Shown: positions 47,220-54,844 of the stretch, one piece after another | How the letters are laid out: each line of letters starts with the position of its first letter | Position numbering within the stretch: the first letter of the stretch is position 1 | Assembly (NCBI RefSeq): GCF_003966695.1 | Contig: NZ_AP018827.1 | Coordinates: forward strand, 558,001 to 622,000 | Source: Asticcacaulis excentricus | GTDB lineage: Bacteria > Pseudomonadota > Alphaproteobacteria > Caulobacterales > Caulobacteraceae | Direction of reading: 5' to 3' | DNA: 64,000 nucleotides | Notes under the pieces: model-generated | What the model was told of the DNA's origin: nothing | The model's database searches: none | What the model saw: the letters and a program-made list of their open reading frames with translations, nothing else | Program-made: the position numbers and the translations under genes

Positions 47220-47352
47220 TAGCTAAATCCAGAGAAGTTGGGGAAAATTTCAACGGGGGGATTGCATGTCACAAAAGCTTGGGTTAGTGAAGCGCCCTCT
47301 CGCTGAGACAAGCGAGGCCAGCAAGTCTTTCAAAGACTTTCCAAAGACCTGC

Positions 47353-47426
47353 TGGGGAATGGTGTAATGGTAACACTCCGGTTTTTGGTACCGTCATTCT
47401 AGGTTCGAGTCCTAGTTCCCCAGCCA
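47353..47426 (+). tRNA. tRNA-Gln (TTG anticodon)
   Basis: Acceptor stem TGGGGAA/TTCCCCA, D arm GTGT/ACAC, T arm CTAGG/CCTAG around TTCGAGT, and an encoded CCA end. The anticodon loop TTTTGGT places TTG at 47385-47387. The anticodon stem CCGGT/ACCGT has a C-T mismatch at its first pair (27-43); the other four pair. The call is otherwise secure. Confidence 0.95.
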
Positions 47427-47766
47427 ATTTTCTTTCCCTGCATCATCATACCATTTCCCGATTTTGGGTCATGTTGCGAAGTGGTGGTTTTGTGAATAAA
47501 AACAAACGGTTTCGGAAATTTGCGATCAGCTCGCCATCCTTCCAAATGCAGACCGGCCGCTGAAAGGTCAGACATGCCATCCCGGCGTCACGTGGCTCGA
47601 CCCCGAGTTGACCGGAGGACGCAGCGACGGGTAGCTATGCCATAGGGGAGGGGACGGGCGCGGAAGACGCTGGGCGAGGGTCACAAAGGCGGTCGAGGTC
47701 TCGCAACCTGAGCGATTGGGATGGTCGAAGGGATGCGATCGGCGGCTTACCTCTTTCACGCAGCTC
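47427..47766. other. Gene-free stretch after tRNA-Gln
   Basis: 340 bases. The first 100 are AT-rich, the rest GC-rich. No frame here has a good start signal or recognisable domain, and no T-rich hairpin was seen at the tRNA 3' end. I see nothing further in it. Confidence 0.5.
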
Positions 47767-48261
47767 CTACGCTTTAACGGGCTTCGCGTTTGTCATGGCG
47801 AAGAAGACGCCCATTTCCGGATTGCTGATCAGTTTGAACTGCCCCTCAATCGTCACAGGTTTGTCGTTCCAGGGCACGGCCTTGAGGCTGCGCACCTCGA
47901 TCACCTCATTGGGTTCACCCGGCGGGTGGAACAGGCAGACCGGGGTGTTGATGCCGATCAGGAAATGTTTCGTCATGTCAAGCCCGTCGAGCGGGATGAT
48001 GAAGCCTCTGACCTTGATCGTTTGCCCGATCAGGGCTTTGACCTCGTCCGTCGGGGTCAGGCTGTAGAGGGCGGTTTTGGCATTATAGCGCACCTTGCAC
48101 TGGCGCAGCTTCACCCACAAAGGGTCGGATGAGCGCGGCAGGGTGCGCTGAAAAGCGCGCTCGCCGCTCAGTTCACCATCGGTGGTCGAAGCCTTCTGTT
48201 CGCGCCAGGCCCCAAGGCTCAGGGCTACGGGCAGGAGCCTCATCAGATCGCGGCGTCTCAT
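47767..48261 (-). CDS. DUF3299 protein of the zinc-responsive ABC cluster
   Basis: 164 residues with an N-terminal hydrophobic stretch (RRRDLMRLLPVALSLGAW) acting as signal or anchor. The DUF3299 core is IGQTIKVRGFIIPLDGLDMTKHFLIGINTPVCLFHPPGEPNEVIEVRSLKAVPWNDKPVTIEGQFKL. Cys and His in CLFHPP are conserved and look suited to metal binding. In Pseudomonas and Vibrio such proteins accompany zinc-starvation-induced MacB-like transporters, so a role at the periplasmic face is likely. It is the last gene of the leftward operon and its start overlaps the permease stop by 4 bases. Confidence 0.82.
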   Translation of the reverse strand: MRRRDLMRLLPVALSLGAWREQKASTTDGELSGERAFQRTLPRSSDPLWVKLRQCKVRYNAKTALYSLTPTDEVKALIGQTIKVRGFIIPLDGLDMTKHFLIGINTPVCLFHPPGEPNEVIEVRSLKAVPWNDKPVTIEGQFKLISNPEMGVFFAMTNAKPVKA

Positions 48262-49463
48262 GCGCGGAATCCTTCATCATCACGGGTCAGAGCAAGGCGC
48301 AGGGCGGGCACAAGCGCGCTGAGGCACGCGGTCAGCAGGGCCGCCCCATAGAGCCAGGGCCATTGATCAACGGGCACGTCGGGGCGTGGAGACAGGCCAT
48401 AGGCGCTCAGGACGTGGGTGAGCGCGGACTGTCCCAACAGGCTGAGCCCCACGCCCAGCATCAACGCCGCATGGACGATCAGCAGCGCCTCGGCCAGACA
48501 GATCAGGCTGAGATCAAGGGAGGTCGCCCCCATAAACCGCAGCAGAGTGAGGTCACGCGCCCGGCGGTTCAGCGCCTGTACCAGCGACAAGGTCAGGACC
48601 AGCGCACCAAAAGCGCCGATGGCCACAAACAGCCCCGTCGCGATGTAGATGACCGGGCGCACGAGGCTGAGCAGTCGCGCCAGTTCCAGTTGCGGGCTGG
48701 CGGCCGACAGGGTGTCGCTCTGATTGATCAGAGCAGGGGCCGCGGCCAGTGCCACGGGGGAGGTGAAGCTGACCAGAACGGCATTGACGTGATGACCGTC
48801 TGTGGCTTCGGCGTGGTCGTGATCGTCTGCGTCCGGGCCGTGCGCGTGGACCCGTGCGATAGACCCCAGATCGGACAGCAGAAGGTGGTCGATAACGCCT
48901 CCCGTCGGGGCCAGTATGCCGGTGACGGTGTAGCGTGCGGCGTGCGCTTCGCCTTCACCAGCCAGTCCGTGACTGGAGCCCAGTGTCTGACCGAGGCGCA
49001 GATTCAGCGTCTTTGCGGCCTGCGCGCCGGCGACCATCTGCATCGGCTGCGTCCACAGACGCCCCTGTGCCAGTCGGGTGTGATAGAAGCCAACGATGTC
49101 CGGTCGCGTCCAGACGATGCGGATGCCTTCGACGCTGTCCCCAAGGGCGATGGGGACGCTAGCGCGGATATAGGGTTTGAGATCCGGCTCGGACAGGCGG
49201 GCTTCGACGGAATTCAGGGACACCAGACCGGGGGCAGGCGTCTGATGCAGGGCGCAGCACAGGCTGAGGTCGAGACCGGAGGCCTTGGGCCCGACCACCA
49301 TGTCGGTTTCGGAAATGCGCGCCTTCACCGCTTCGGGCAGGGCGGTCTGGGCCCACAGGATCAGGATAAGCCCGGCCAGCCCGCAGGCCCCGATCAGCAG
49401 GGTCAGGGCGGTGGACCCCCAGCGGCGCCACAGGCCCGCCAGTACGAAACGCGCGAACATCAT
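48258..49463 (-). CDS. FtsX/MacB-like ABC permease with a His-rich periplasmic loop
   Basis: 401 residues with one N-terminal helix (about 15-38), a large periplasmic domain to about residue 265, and three C-terminal helices, the FtsX/MacB layout. Residues 206-225 (HAHGPDADDHDHAEATDGHH) contain seven His and five Asp, a likely metal site unusual for this family core. The ATPase is the upstream partner, and overlap is 4 bases (ATGA). Such MacB-like permeases do mechanotransmission rather than classic transport. In zinc-starvation clusters the substrate is unsettled. The His-rich insert supports a zinc-related role. Confidence 0.85.
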   Translation of the reverse strand: MMFARFVLAGLWRRWGSTALTLLIGACGLAGLILILWAQTALPEAVKARISETDMVVGPKASGLDLSLCCALHQTPAPGLVSLNSVEARLSEPDLKPYIRASVPIALGDSVEGIRIVWTRPDIVGFYHTRLAQGRLWTQPMQMVAGAQAAKTLNLRLGQTLGSSHGLAGEGEAHAARYTVTGILAPTGGVIDHLLLSDLGSIARVHAHGPDADDHDHAEATDGHHVNAVLVSFTSPVALAAAPALINQSDTLSAASPQLELARLLSLVRPVIYIATGLFVAIGAFGALVLTLSLVQALNRRARDLTLLRFMGATSLDLSLICLAEALLIVHAALMLGVGLSLLGQSALTHVLSAYGLSPRPDVPVDQWPWLYGAALLTACLSALVPALRLALTRDDEGFRA

Positions 49464-50104
49464 GTCAGCGCCCCCGTTACGACTTCGGCGACAGCGCCCA
49501 GACGCGCCTTCACCCGCGCGTCGTGGGTGGCAACGATCAGCGCCGTGCCCTCGTCCTGCGCCAGATCGAGCAGCAGCGACAACAGCGCTTCGGCATTGGT
49601 CTCATCCAGTGCCGCCGTCGGTTCATCAGCCAGTATCAGGGCCGGGGCATTCATCACCGCGCGCGCCAGAGCCACGCGCTGGGCCTGACCCTGACTGAGG
49701 CGATCTGCGCGCCGGTCTGTCAGGGCTGATATGCCCAGCCGGTCGAGCAGGTGATGGGCGCGGGCAAAATCCAGCGGCAGGTGCGCACTGGCGCGGGCCA
49801 TCTGAAGATTGTCCATAACGCTAAGGGAGTCGATCAGGCGGTAGTCGGCGAAGACAAAGCCGATGCGTCGCCCGCGCAAACGCGCGCGATCTATAGACTT
49901 GCTGGGCCAGAGGGGCTTGTCCTCCAACTGCACCGTGCCGTTTACGGGCGCGATCAGTCCCGCCAGACAGAGGAGCAGCGAGGTCTTGCCTGCCCCGGAC
50001 GGGCCGGTCAGGGCCAGGGTCTGGCCGGCACTTAAGCGCAGATCAGGGAGCCCGATAAGGGCGTCCCCGCGTCGCACGGCCAGATTTTCTGCGCGCAGCG
50101 GCAT
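49460..50104 (-). CDS. ABC ATP-binding protein (LolD/MacB-type)
   Basis: 214 residues. Walker A is GPSGAGKTSLL (about residue 34), the signature is LSQGQAQRVALARAVM, and Walker B is LILADEPTAALDETNAEAL, with the H-loop in IVATHDARVK. It pairs with the FtsX-like permease encoded immediately downstream. The gene lies 1 base after the COG0523 GTPase stop, so the four leftward genes form one operon. Confidence 0.92.
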   Translation of the reverse strand: MPLRAENLAVRRGDALIGLPDLRLSAGQTLALTGPSGAGKTSLLLCLAGLIAPVNGTVQLEDKPLWPSKSIDRARLRGRRIGFVFADYRLIDSLSVMDNLQMARASAHLPLDFARAHHLLDRLGISALTDRRADRLSQGQAQRVALARAVMNAPALILADEPTAALDETNAEALLSLLLDLAQDEGTALIVATHDARVKARLGAVAEVVTGALT

Positions 50105-50105
50105 G

Positions 50106-51311
50106 TCACGCGGGCTCGCTCTGGCGTCCCCAGACGGGGAAGGGGTCAGGCAGTTTTGACCAGCTTTTGGGGCCGCGTTGCCACTCGGCCGGGGTCAGCA
50201 ACGCCGCATCGAACATGGCGGTCAGAGCCGCCTGATCCATGCCCTTGCCGATCAGCACGATTTCCTGCCGCCGGTCGCCATAGGGGGCGCGCCACACCTG
50301 ATCCAGAAAGGCCCGCGACTCCGGGTCGTTCGGGCGGCGGTTCGGCGGGATGGCCGCCCACCAGTAGCCGCCCCATTCATGAGTGGCCGCGGCCCCGGCC
50401 TGCGACCACGACCCCACATAGTCCATGCGCGAAGCCAGCCAAAAAAAGCCCTTTGAGCGCCACACACCCGGCCATTCTCGGTCGAGAACCGCCTTCAGCC
50501 GCGCCGGATGAAACGGACGGCGGGCGCGGTACACAAAGCTCGATATGCCGTATTCTTCGGTTTCGGGGACGGTGTTGAACTCCAGCGCCTGTCGCCAGCC
50601 GGCGGCCGACTGGGCGCGCTCCATACTGAACAGACCCGTGTTGAGTATGTCGCTTAGCGGCACCACGCCCTTTTCGGCATAGACGATGCGCGCCAGCGGA
50701 TTGAACTGACGGCAGATGCCTTCGACATCACGCCGCTGGTCGTCGGTGACGAGGTCGAGCTTGTTGAGCACAATAACATCCGCAAACTCGATCTGTTCGA
50801 CCAGCAGATTGACCACGGTGCGGGTGTCGTCTTCGCCCAGACTTTCACCGCGATCAGCCAGAAAATCAGAGGAGCCATAGTCGCGGTGGAAGTTGAACGT
50901 ATCGACGACCGTGACCATGGTATCGACGCGGGCCAGATCGGCCAGAGACACGCCGCTTTCTTCAACGAAATCGAAGGTCGCCGCCACCGGCATGGGCTCG
51001 GCTATGCCCGTGCCTTCGATCAGCAGATAATCAAAGCGCCCGGATTGCGCCAGCACCCGCACCTCTTCCAGCAGGTCTTCGCGCAGGGTGCAGCAGATGC
51101 AGCCATTGGACATTTCGACCAGCTTTTCCTGCGTGCGTGACAGGTTGGCGTCACCGCCCTTGACTAGAGCGGCATCTATATTGACCTCGCTCATATCATT
51201 GACGATCACCGCCACCCGCAGTCCTTCGCGATTGCGCAGGACGTGATTGAGGAGGGTCGTCTTACCGGCCCCCAGAAAACCAGACAGAACGGTCACAGGA
51301 AGTTTGGTCAT
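50106..51311 (-). CDS. zigA: COG0523 GTPase, ZigA-type zinc metallochaperone
   Basis: 401 residues from ATG 51311, with GAGG upstream; the frame extends past this through the Zur box and is not coding there. The G-domain has [17 protein letters not shown] (P-loop 14-19), the invariant Cys motif [11 protein letters not shown] (71-74), and [17 protein letters not shown] NKx[17 protein letters not shown] matches the ZigA subgroup. The C-terminal CobW domain ends at residue 400. These GTPases deliver zinc to client proteins under starvation; ZigA is Zur-controlled in Acinetobacter. It is first in the operon after the Zur box. Confidence 0.92.
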   Translation of the reverse strand: MTKLPVTVLSGFLGAGKTTLLNHVLRNREGLRVAVIVNDMSEVNIDAALVKGGDANLSRTQEKLVEMSNGCICCTLREDLLEEVRVLAQSGRFDYLLIEGTGIAEPMPVAATFDFVEESGVSLADLARVDTMVTVVDTFNFHRDYGSSDFLADRGESLGEDDTRTVVNLLVEQIEFADVIVLNKLDLVTDDQRRDVEGICRQFNPLARIVYAEKGVVPLSDILNTGLFSMERAQSAAGWRQALEFNTVPETEEYGISSFVYRARRPFHPARLKAVLDREWPGVWRSKGFFWLASRMDYVGSWSQAGAAATHEWGGYWWAAIPPNRRPNDPESRAFLDQVWRAPYGDRRQEIVLIGKGMDQAALTAMFDAALLTPAEWQRGPKSWSKLPDPFPVWGRQSEPA

Positions 51312-51337
51312 AGGAGCCTCATGCGTGCTTGAATTTT

Positions 51338-51361
51338 GATATGTTATAATATAACGCAATC
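51338..51361. promoter_or_regulatory. Zur-type operator
   Basis: The core GTTATAATATAAC (51343-51355) matches the alphaproteobacterial Zur consensus GTTATANTATAAC exactly, flanked by AT on the left. It lies 32 bases before the zigA ATG and 32 bases before the merC ATG, between divergent genes whose products are typical of zinc starvation. Function as a Zur site is inferred from motif and context. Confidence 0.85.
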
Positions 51362-51386
51362 GGACCGCAACTGAAAAGGAGGCCTC

Positions 51387-51767
51387 ATGTCGGCCGCGCG
51401 TAAAGTTTCCAAAAGCCGGACCCTTGATGCGCTGGCTATGGGCCTGTCGGGCTTGTGTGTGGCGCATTGCCTCCTGATGCCGCTGGTGTTTGCGGCCCTG
51501 CCGTTTCTGGACGTTTTCAATGAAAACCCGCTCGTCCATCAGGTGCTGGTGGGGGTGGCCGCTCCGGTGAGCCTGTTTGCCCTGATCCGCTCCGGCGGCT
51601 GGCGACGGGCAGGGCTGAGCGCGATGGCCCTTGCGGGGTTGGGGCTGCTCAGCGTGGCGGCATTTTATGCGCCGGCCGAAGCCTGGGAAACGCCCCTGAG
51701 CGTCATGGGTGCGGCGCTGTTAGCGACCATGCACCTCTTCAATGCCCGCCTGCCACATCGACACTAA
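51387..51767 (+). CDS. MerC-family membrane protein
   Basis: 126 residues with AAAAGGAGG upstream. Four membrane helices and the motif [20 protein letters not shown], whose CxxxC-like pair CVAHC is the MerC metal site, are visible. MerC-family proteins import or bind soft metals; members inside Zur-controlled clusters are thought to act in zinc uptake rather than mercury resistance. No mer genes are nearby. It is divergent from zigA and followed by phoD after 25 bases. Confidence 0.85.
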   Translation: MSAARKVSKSRTLDALAMGLSGLCVAHCLLMPLVFAALPFLDVFNENPLVHQVLVGVAAPVSLFALIRSGGWRRAGLSAMALAGLGLLSVAAFYAPAEAWETPLSVMGAALLATMHLFNARLPHRH

Positions 51768-51792
51768 ACCGTTTCTTCCTGAGGTTCGCCAC

Positions 51793-53352
51793 ATGATGAC
51801 CACCGAAATGACCCGTCGCGCCTGGATAGCGGCGGCTGCGAGCGCTGTGCTCGTGCCTCCGGCATGGTCTCAGGCGGCCCCCCCCTTTACACTTGGGGTC
51901 GCCTCCGGTGATCCATGGGACGATGGCTTTGTCATCTGGACGCGCCTGGCGCCCGATCCGCTGGCGGCCGACGGGTTGGGTGGACTGAGCGCGCCGGTGG
52001 CGGTGCGCTGGTTCGTCTATGACGATGCCGAGGGCCGTCGCGTCGTGCAACGGGGTGAGGTGATGACCCACCCGCGGTCGGCCCATACGCTGCACGTCAC
52101 CTTGCGTGATCTGCAACCCGACCGGCCCTACTGGTATCGTTTTGAAGCGCTGGGGGCGCAAAGCCCGATGGGCCGGGGCCGTACGCTACCGCGGGCCGAT
52201 GCGCAGGTGCGTGAACTCAGGCTCGCCATGGCCTCGTGTTCGCACTACGAAGTCGGCTATTTCAGCGCCTACCGCCATATGGCGGCGGAAAATCCGGACT
52301 ATGTGCTGTTCCTTGGCGACTATATCTACGAGTTCAGCTTCAGCGACCCCAAACGCAAGGTGCGCAATCACGATCAGACGGCGGACGCCACCGATCTGGC
52401 CGGTTATCGCAACCGCTATGTGCTTTATCGAACGGATGCGGACCTTCAGACGCTGCACGCCACGACCTCGTGCCTGATGACGTGGGACGATCATGAGGTC
52501 GAAAACGATTATGGCGGTCTGTTGCCGCAGGACGTGGCCGAAGACCCCGGTTTCCTGAAGCGGCGGCTGGCGGCGTATCAGGCCTATTATGAACACATGC
52601 CGCTCCGCCGCGAGTCCCGCGTGAAAGGGCAAAATCTGAGACTTTATAAGGGGTATCGTTTCGGCCGTCTGGCGGAAATCAATATGCTGGATGGTCGCCA
52701 ATACCGTTCGGCCCCGGCCTGTCCGACACCGACGAGCCGTCGGGGGCGGGTGGTCGGCGATGACTGCCCTGAGCGGCTGGACCCCAAACGGACCATGCTG
52801 GGCTTCAGGCAGGAGCAGTGGTTGTTTGATCGCTTCAAACAGTCGCAGGCGCGCTGGAACCTGCTGGGGCAGGACCTTCTGGCGGCGTCTTTGCGTCAGA
52901 AAGGTAAGGACGCTGAGGGGCGGGCGATTGTGGGGCACTGGACCGATGGCTGGGACGGCTATCCGGCGACGCGCGACCGTATGATTGCGGCTATGCAGGC
53001 GACGCGACTGTCCAATCCGGTGCTGCTGGGCGGGGATATCCATTCCTACTGGGCGACTGAACTGAAGGCCGATCCGCGCGATCCGGACTCGCGATCCGTC
53101 GCTACGGAATTCGTCGGGACGTCGATTACCTATGACGGGCCGCCCTATGAGGTGTTTGCGGACATGCTGCCCGAAAATCCGCATGTGAAATATTTTGAAA
53201 GCCGCCGCCGGGGCTATGTCTCCCTGACCGTGCGGCCGGAGGCGTTGGAGGCGCGGTTTCAGGTCATTTCGGACCGCCGCGACCCCCAGGCCACGCTTTT
53301 GACCTTGGCCAGCTTTGTCGTGGAAAACGGCAAGCCGGCCATTGTGTTTTAA
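51793..53352 (+). CDS. phoD: Alkaline phosphatase D (PhoD) with Tat signal
   Basis: 519 residues from ATG 51793, with GAGG upstream. The signal MTRRAWIAAAASAVLVPPAWSQA is a twin-arginine type, typical for PhoD, which is exported with its cofactors. An Ig-like domain (FTLGVASGDPWDDGFVIWTRLAPDP) precedes the metallophosphatase domain: FLGDYIYEFSFSD, TWDDHEVENDYGG, and LLGGDIHSYWATEL. Known PhoD enzymes use Fe3+ and Ca2+, not Zn2+. It is 25 bases after merC in the Zur-linked unit, so a phosphatase that does not need zinc would replace PhoA-type enzymes under zinc shortage; this is inference. Confidence 0.92.
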   Translation: MMTTEMTRRAWIAAAASAVLVPPAWSQAAPPFTLGVASGDPWDDGFVIWTRLAPDPLAADGLGGLSAPVAVRWFVYDDAEGRRVVQRGEVMTHPRSAHTLHVTLRDLQPDRPYWYRFEALGAQSPMGRGRTLPRADAQVRELRLAMASCSHYEVGYFSAYRHMAAENPDYVLFLGDYIYEFSFSDPKRKVRNHDQTADATDLAGYRNRYVLYRTDADLQTLHATTSCLMTWDDHEVENDYGGLLPQDVAEDPGFLKRRLAAYQAYYEHMPLRRESRVKGQNLRLYKGYRFGRLAEINMLDGRQYRSAPACPTPTSRRGRVVGDDCPERLDPKRTMLGFRQEQWLFDRFKQSQARWNLLGQDLLAASLRQKGKDAEGRAIVGHWTDGWDGYPATRDRMIAAMQATRLSNPVLLGGDIHSYWATELKADPRDPDSRSVATEFVGTSITYDGPPYEVFADMLPENPHVKYFESRRRGYVSLTVRPEALEARFQVISDRRDPQATLLTLASFVVENGKPAIVF

Positions 53353-53837
53353 GGATTCACAAACTCACCCGTCTTGCCGCTTTTGGCGGCGTCTTCGGCC
53401 AACACCACATCCTTGTGATCCACCACCCCGTCATTATTGCGGTCGTGCAGGTCGAACATGCGCAGACCCGAAGCGAGGTGTTCCGCCTGACTGATGGCGC
53501 CGTTCTTGTCGGTGTCGAGGACGCCGAAACGCACCTTAGCCTGACGCATCTGGCGTTGCTGTTCCTCCAGACGCTTTTCCGGGTCGCCGATGCGGCTGAG
53601 TTTGGCCATCAGGCGGCCTTCGTATTCGCCGATATATTCGGCCTCGCTTAAGCTGCCGTCTTCATTGAAGTCGGCCTTGCGAAATTCGATGGCGCGACCA
53701 GCCTTGAATTCCTCAAGCGACACCTTGCCGTCGCCATTGAGGTCCTGTTCTTCGATAAAGGTCGAGGTGGAGTGTGAGGCAGCCAGCGCCGGGGCCGAGA
53801 CCGCGATGAGGGCGGTTATGAGAAGAGACGTTTTCAT
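53349..53837 (-). CDS. EF-hand calcium-binding protein, exported
   Basis: 162 residues with a signal peptide ending ALAA. Four EF-hand loops can be read: DLNGDGKVSLEEF (about 33), DFNEDGSLSEAEY (about 57), DTDKNGAISQAEH (about 108) and DRNNDGVVDHKDV (about 133). The second half between them is a charged helix (EKRLEEQQRQMRQAKVRF). It likely binds calcium in the periplasm. It lies 19 bases downstream of the DUF4198 gene on the same strand and overlaps the phoD stop by 4 bases. Function unknown. Confidence 0.9.
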   Translation of the reverse strand: MKTSLLITALIAVSAPALAASHSTSTFIEEQDLNGDGKVSLEEFKAGRAIEFRKADFNEDGSLSEAEYIGEYEGRLMAKLSRIGDPEKRLEEQQRQMRQAKVRFGVLDTDKNGAISQAEHLASGLRMFDLHDRNNDGVVDHKDVVLAEDAAKSGKTGEFVNP

Positions 53838-53856
53838 CTGGATATCCTTTCAGCGA

Positions 53857-54651
53857 TTATTGGGGCAGGACTTCAAGGGTGAGGGTGGCGGTGTGGCTGA
53901 GCCACAGGTTCGCCTGACCTTCGGCGGGGCGGCGCACGCGCACCTGAAGCAGGTAGAGACCGGCGGTCTTCGGCGTGAAGGTGACCTCGCCCGCGTCATT
54001 GGTGCGTAGTGTCTGTTCGCCGACCTTGGGTGTGGCGTAGGTCTGGCCATCGGTGATGATGGTGACGCCTTGACCCGACAGACCCTGGCCGTTTTCACGC
54101 ACGCGCACGGTGAAGGGTTCACCCGCATAGGCGTCATAGGGCGCGGTGACGGGGAAGAGTTCGACGCCGTCGCTGCGGAAATCGGGGCGGCTGGGGCGAC
54201 CATGCGTCACATAGACATCGGCGCGGGTCAGGCTTTGCACGTCGATGACGGTTTCGCCGGCTCGAGCGGCATTGGGGCCTTCGAGAAAGTGCACCTCACC
54301 GTTGCGGAGGACGCCCCTGGCCACGCGGCCCTTACGCACGCCGGACGAGATCAGATAGGTGCCTTCGGCCTTTAGCGGCGCTTCGAGAAATACCGCGTCC
54401 TTCAGCGTCGCCGCCGGGGGCAGGGGGGTGTCGGTCCCGTCCGGCGCGATGATGTGGAAGCCGTCCGACTTCATGGCCACATCAGGACGCAGATCGCCGT
54501 CCGAGAAGGCCGCTTCGATCGTTACGTGGTCGCGCGGTGCCGGGACCGTAAAGGCCGCAGGCTTGAGATAGGGCGAATGCGCCACGGCGGGCGCGGTCAA
54601 TAAACCAAAGAAAAGCAACGGGGTAATGCCGATAAAGCGATAGGCGGTCAT
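53857..54651 (-). CDS. DUF4198 exported protein
   Basis: 264 residues with a signal peptide (LLFFGLLTAPAVA). HSPYLKPAAFTVPAPRDHVTIEAAFSDGDLRPDVAMKSDGFHIIAPDG, and LFPVTAPYDAYAGEPFTVRVRENGQGLSGQGVTIITDGQTYATPKVGEQTLRTNDAGEVTFTPKTAGLYLLQVRVRR, match DUF4198. This beta-sandwich family often neighbours TonB receptors and is linked to metal uptake. Here it is divergent from a TonB receptor across Fur-like sites. The His after the signal cleavage may contribute a metal ligand. Confidence 0.85.
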   Translation of the reverse strand: MTAYRFIGITPLLFFGLLTAPAVAHSPYLKPAAFTVPAPRDHVTIEAAFSDGDLRPDVAMKSDGFHIIAPDGTDTPLPPAATLKDAVFLEAPLKAEGTYLISSGVRKGRVARGVLRNGEVHFLEGPNAARAGETVIDVQSLTRADVYVTHGRPSRPDFRSDGVELFPVTAPYDAYAGEPFTVRVRENGQGLSGQGVTIITDGQTYATPKVGEQTLRTNDAGEVTFTPKTAGLYLLQVRVRRPAEGQANLWLSHTATLTLEVLPQ

Positions 54652-54698
54652 GTCGTGTGATCCCTAAAAGAGCCCTGTGGCCCGAAAGACATGATGTC

Positions 54699-54717
54699 AA
54701 TAATGAGAATCATTATT
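54699..54717. promoter_or_regulatory. Fur-box-like site 1
   Basis: AATAATGAGAATCATTATT, a 19-base imperfect palindrome, close to the classic Fur box (GATAATGATAATCATTATC). It lies between the divergent DUF4198 and TonB receptor genes. Confidence 0.85.
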
Positions 54718-54766
54718 ATTTGCAAGTGGCTTGACGTCGTATCTCCTCAGGGTGTAGTCGGCGAGT

Positions 54767-54785
54767 CAATGAGAATTATTCGCAA
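54767..54785. promoter_or_regulatory. Fur-box-like site 2
   Basis: AATGAGAATTATTCGCAA-type sequence sharing the AATGAGAAT half-site with site 1. It lies about 60 bases before the TonB receptor start. Weaker than site 1. Confidence 0.6.
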
Positions 54786-54844
54786 CTATAGGCGTGGGGC
54801 CCATGGCGAATCTCAGCCGATTTTTTCTGAAAGGAAGTATGGGG

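Noticed and set aside
51312-51539. N-terminal extension of the COG0523 GTPase
   Set aside because: The extension would cover the Zur box and the divergent merC promoter; ATG 51311 has a good ribosome binding site and matches the family start.
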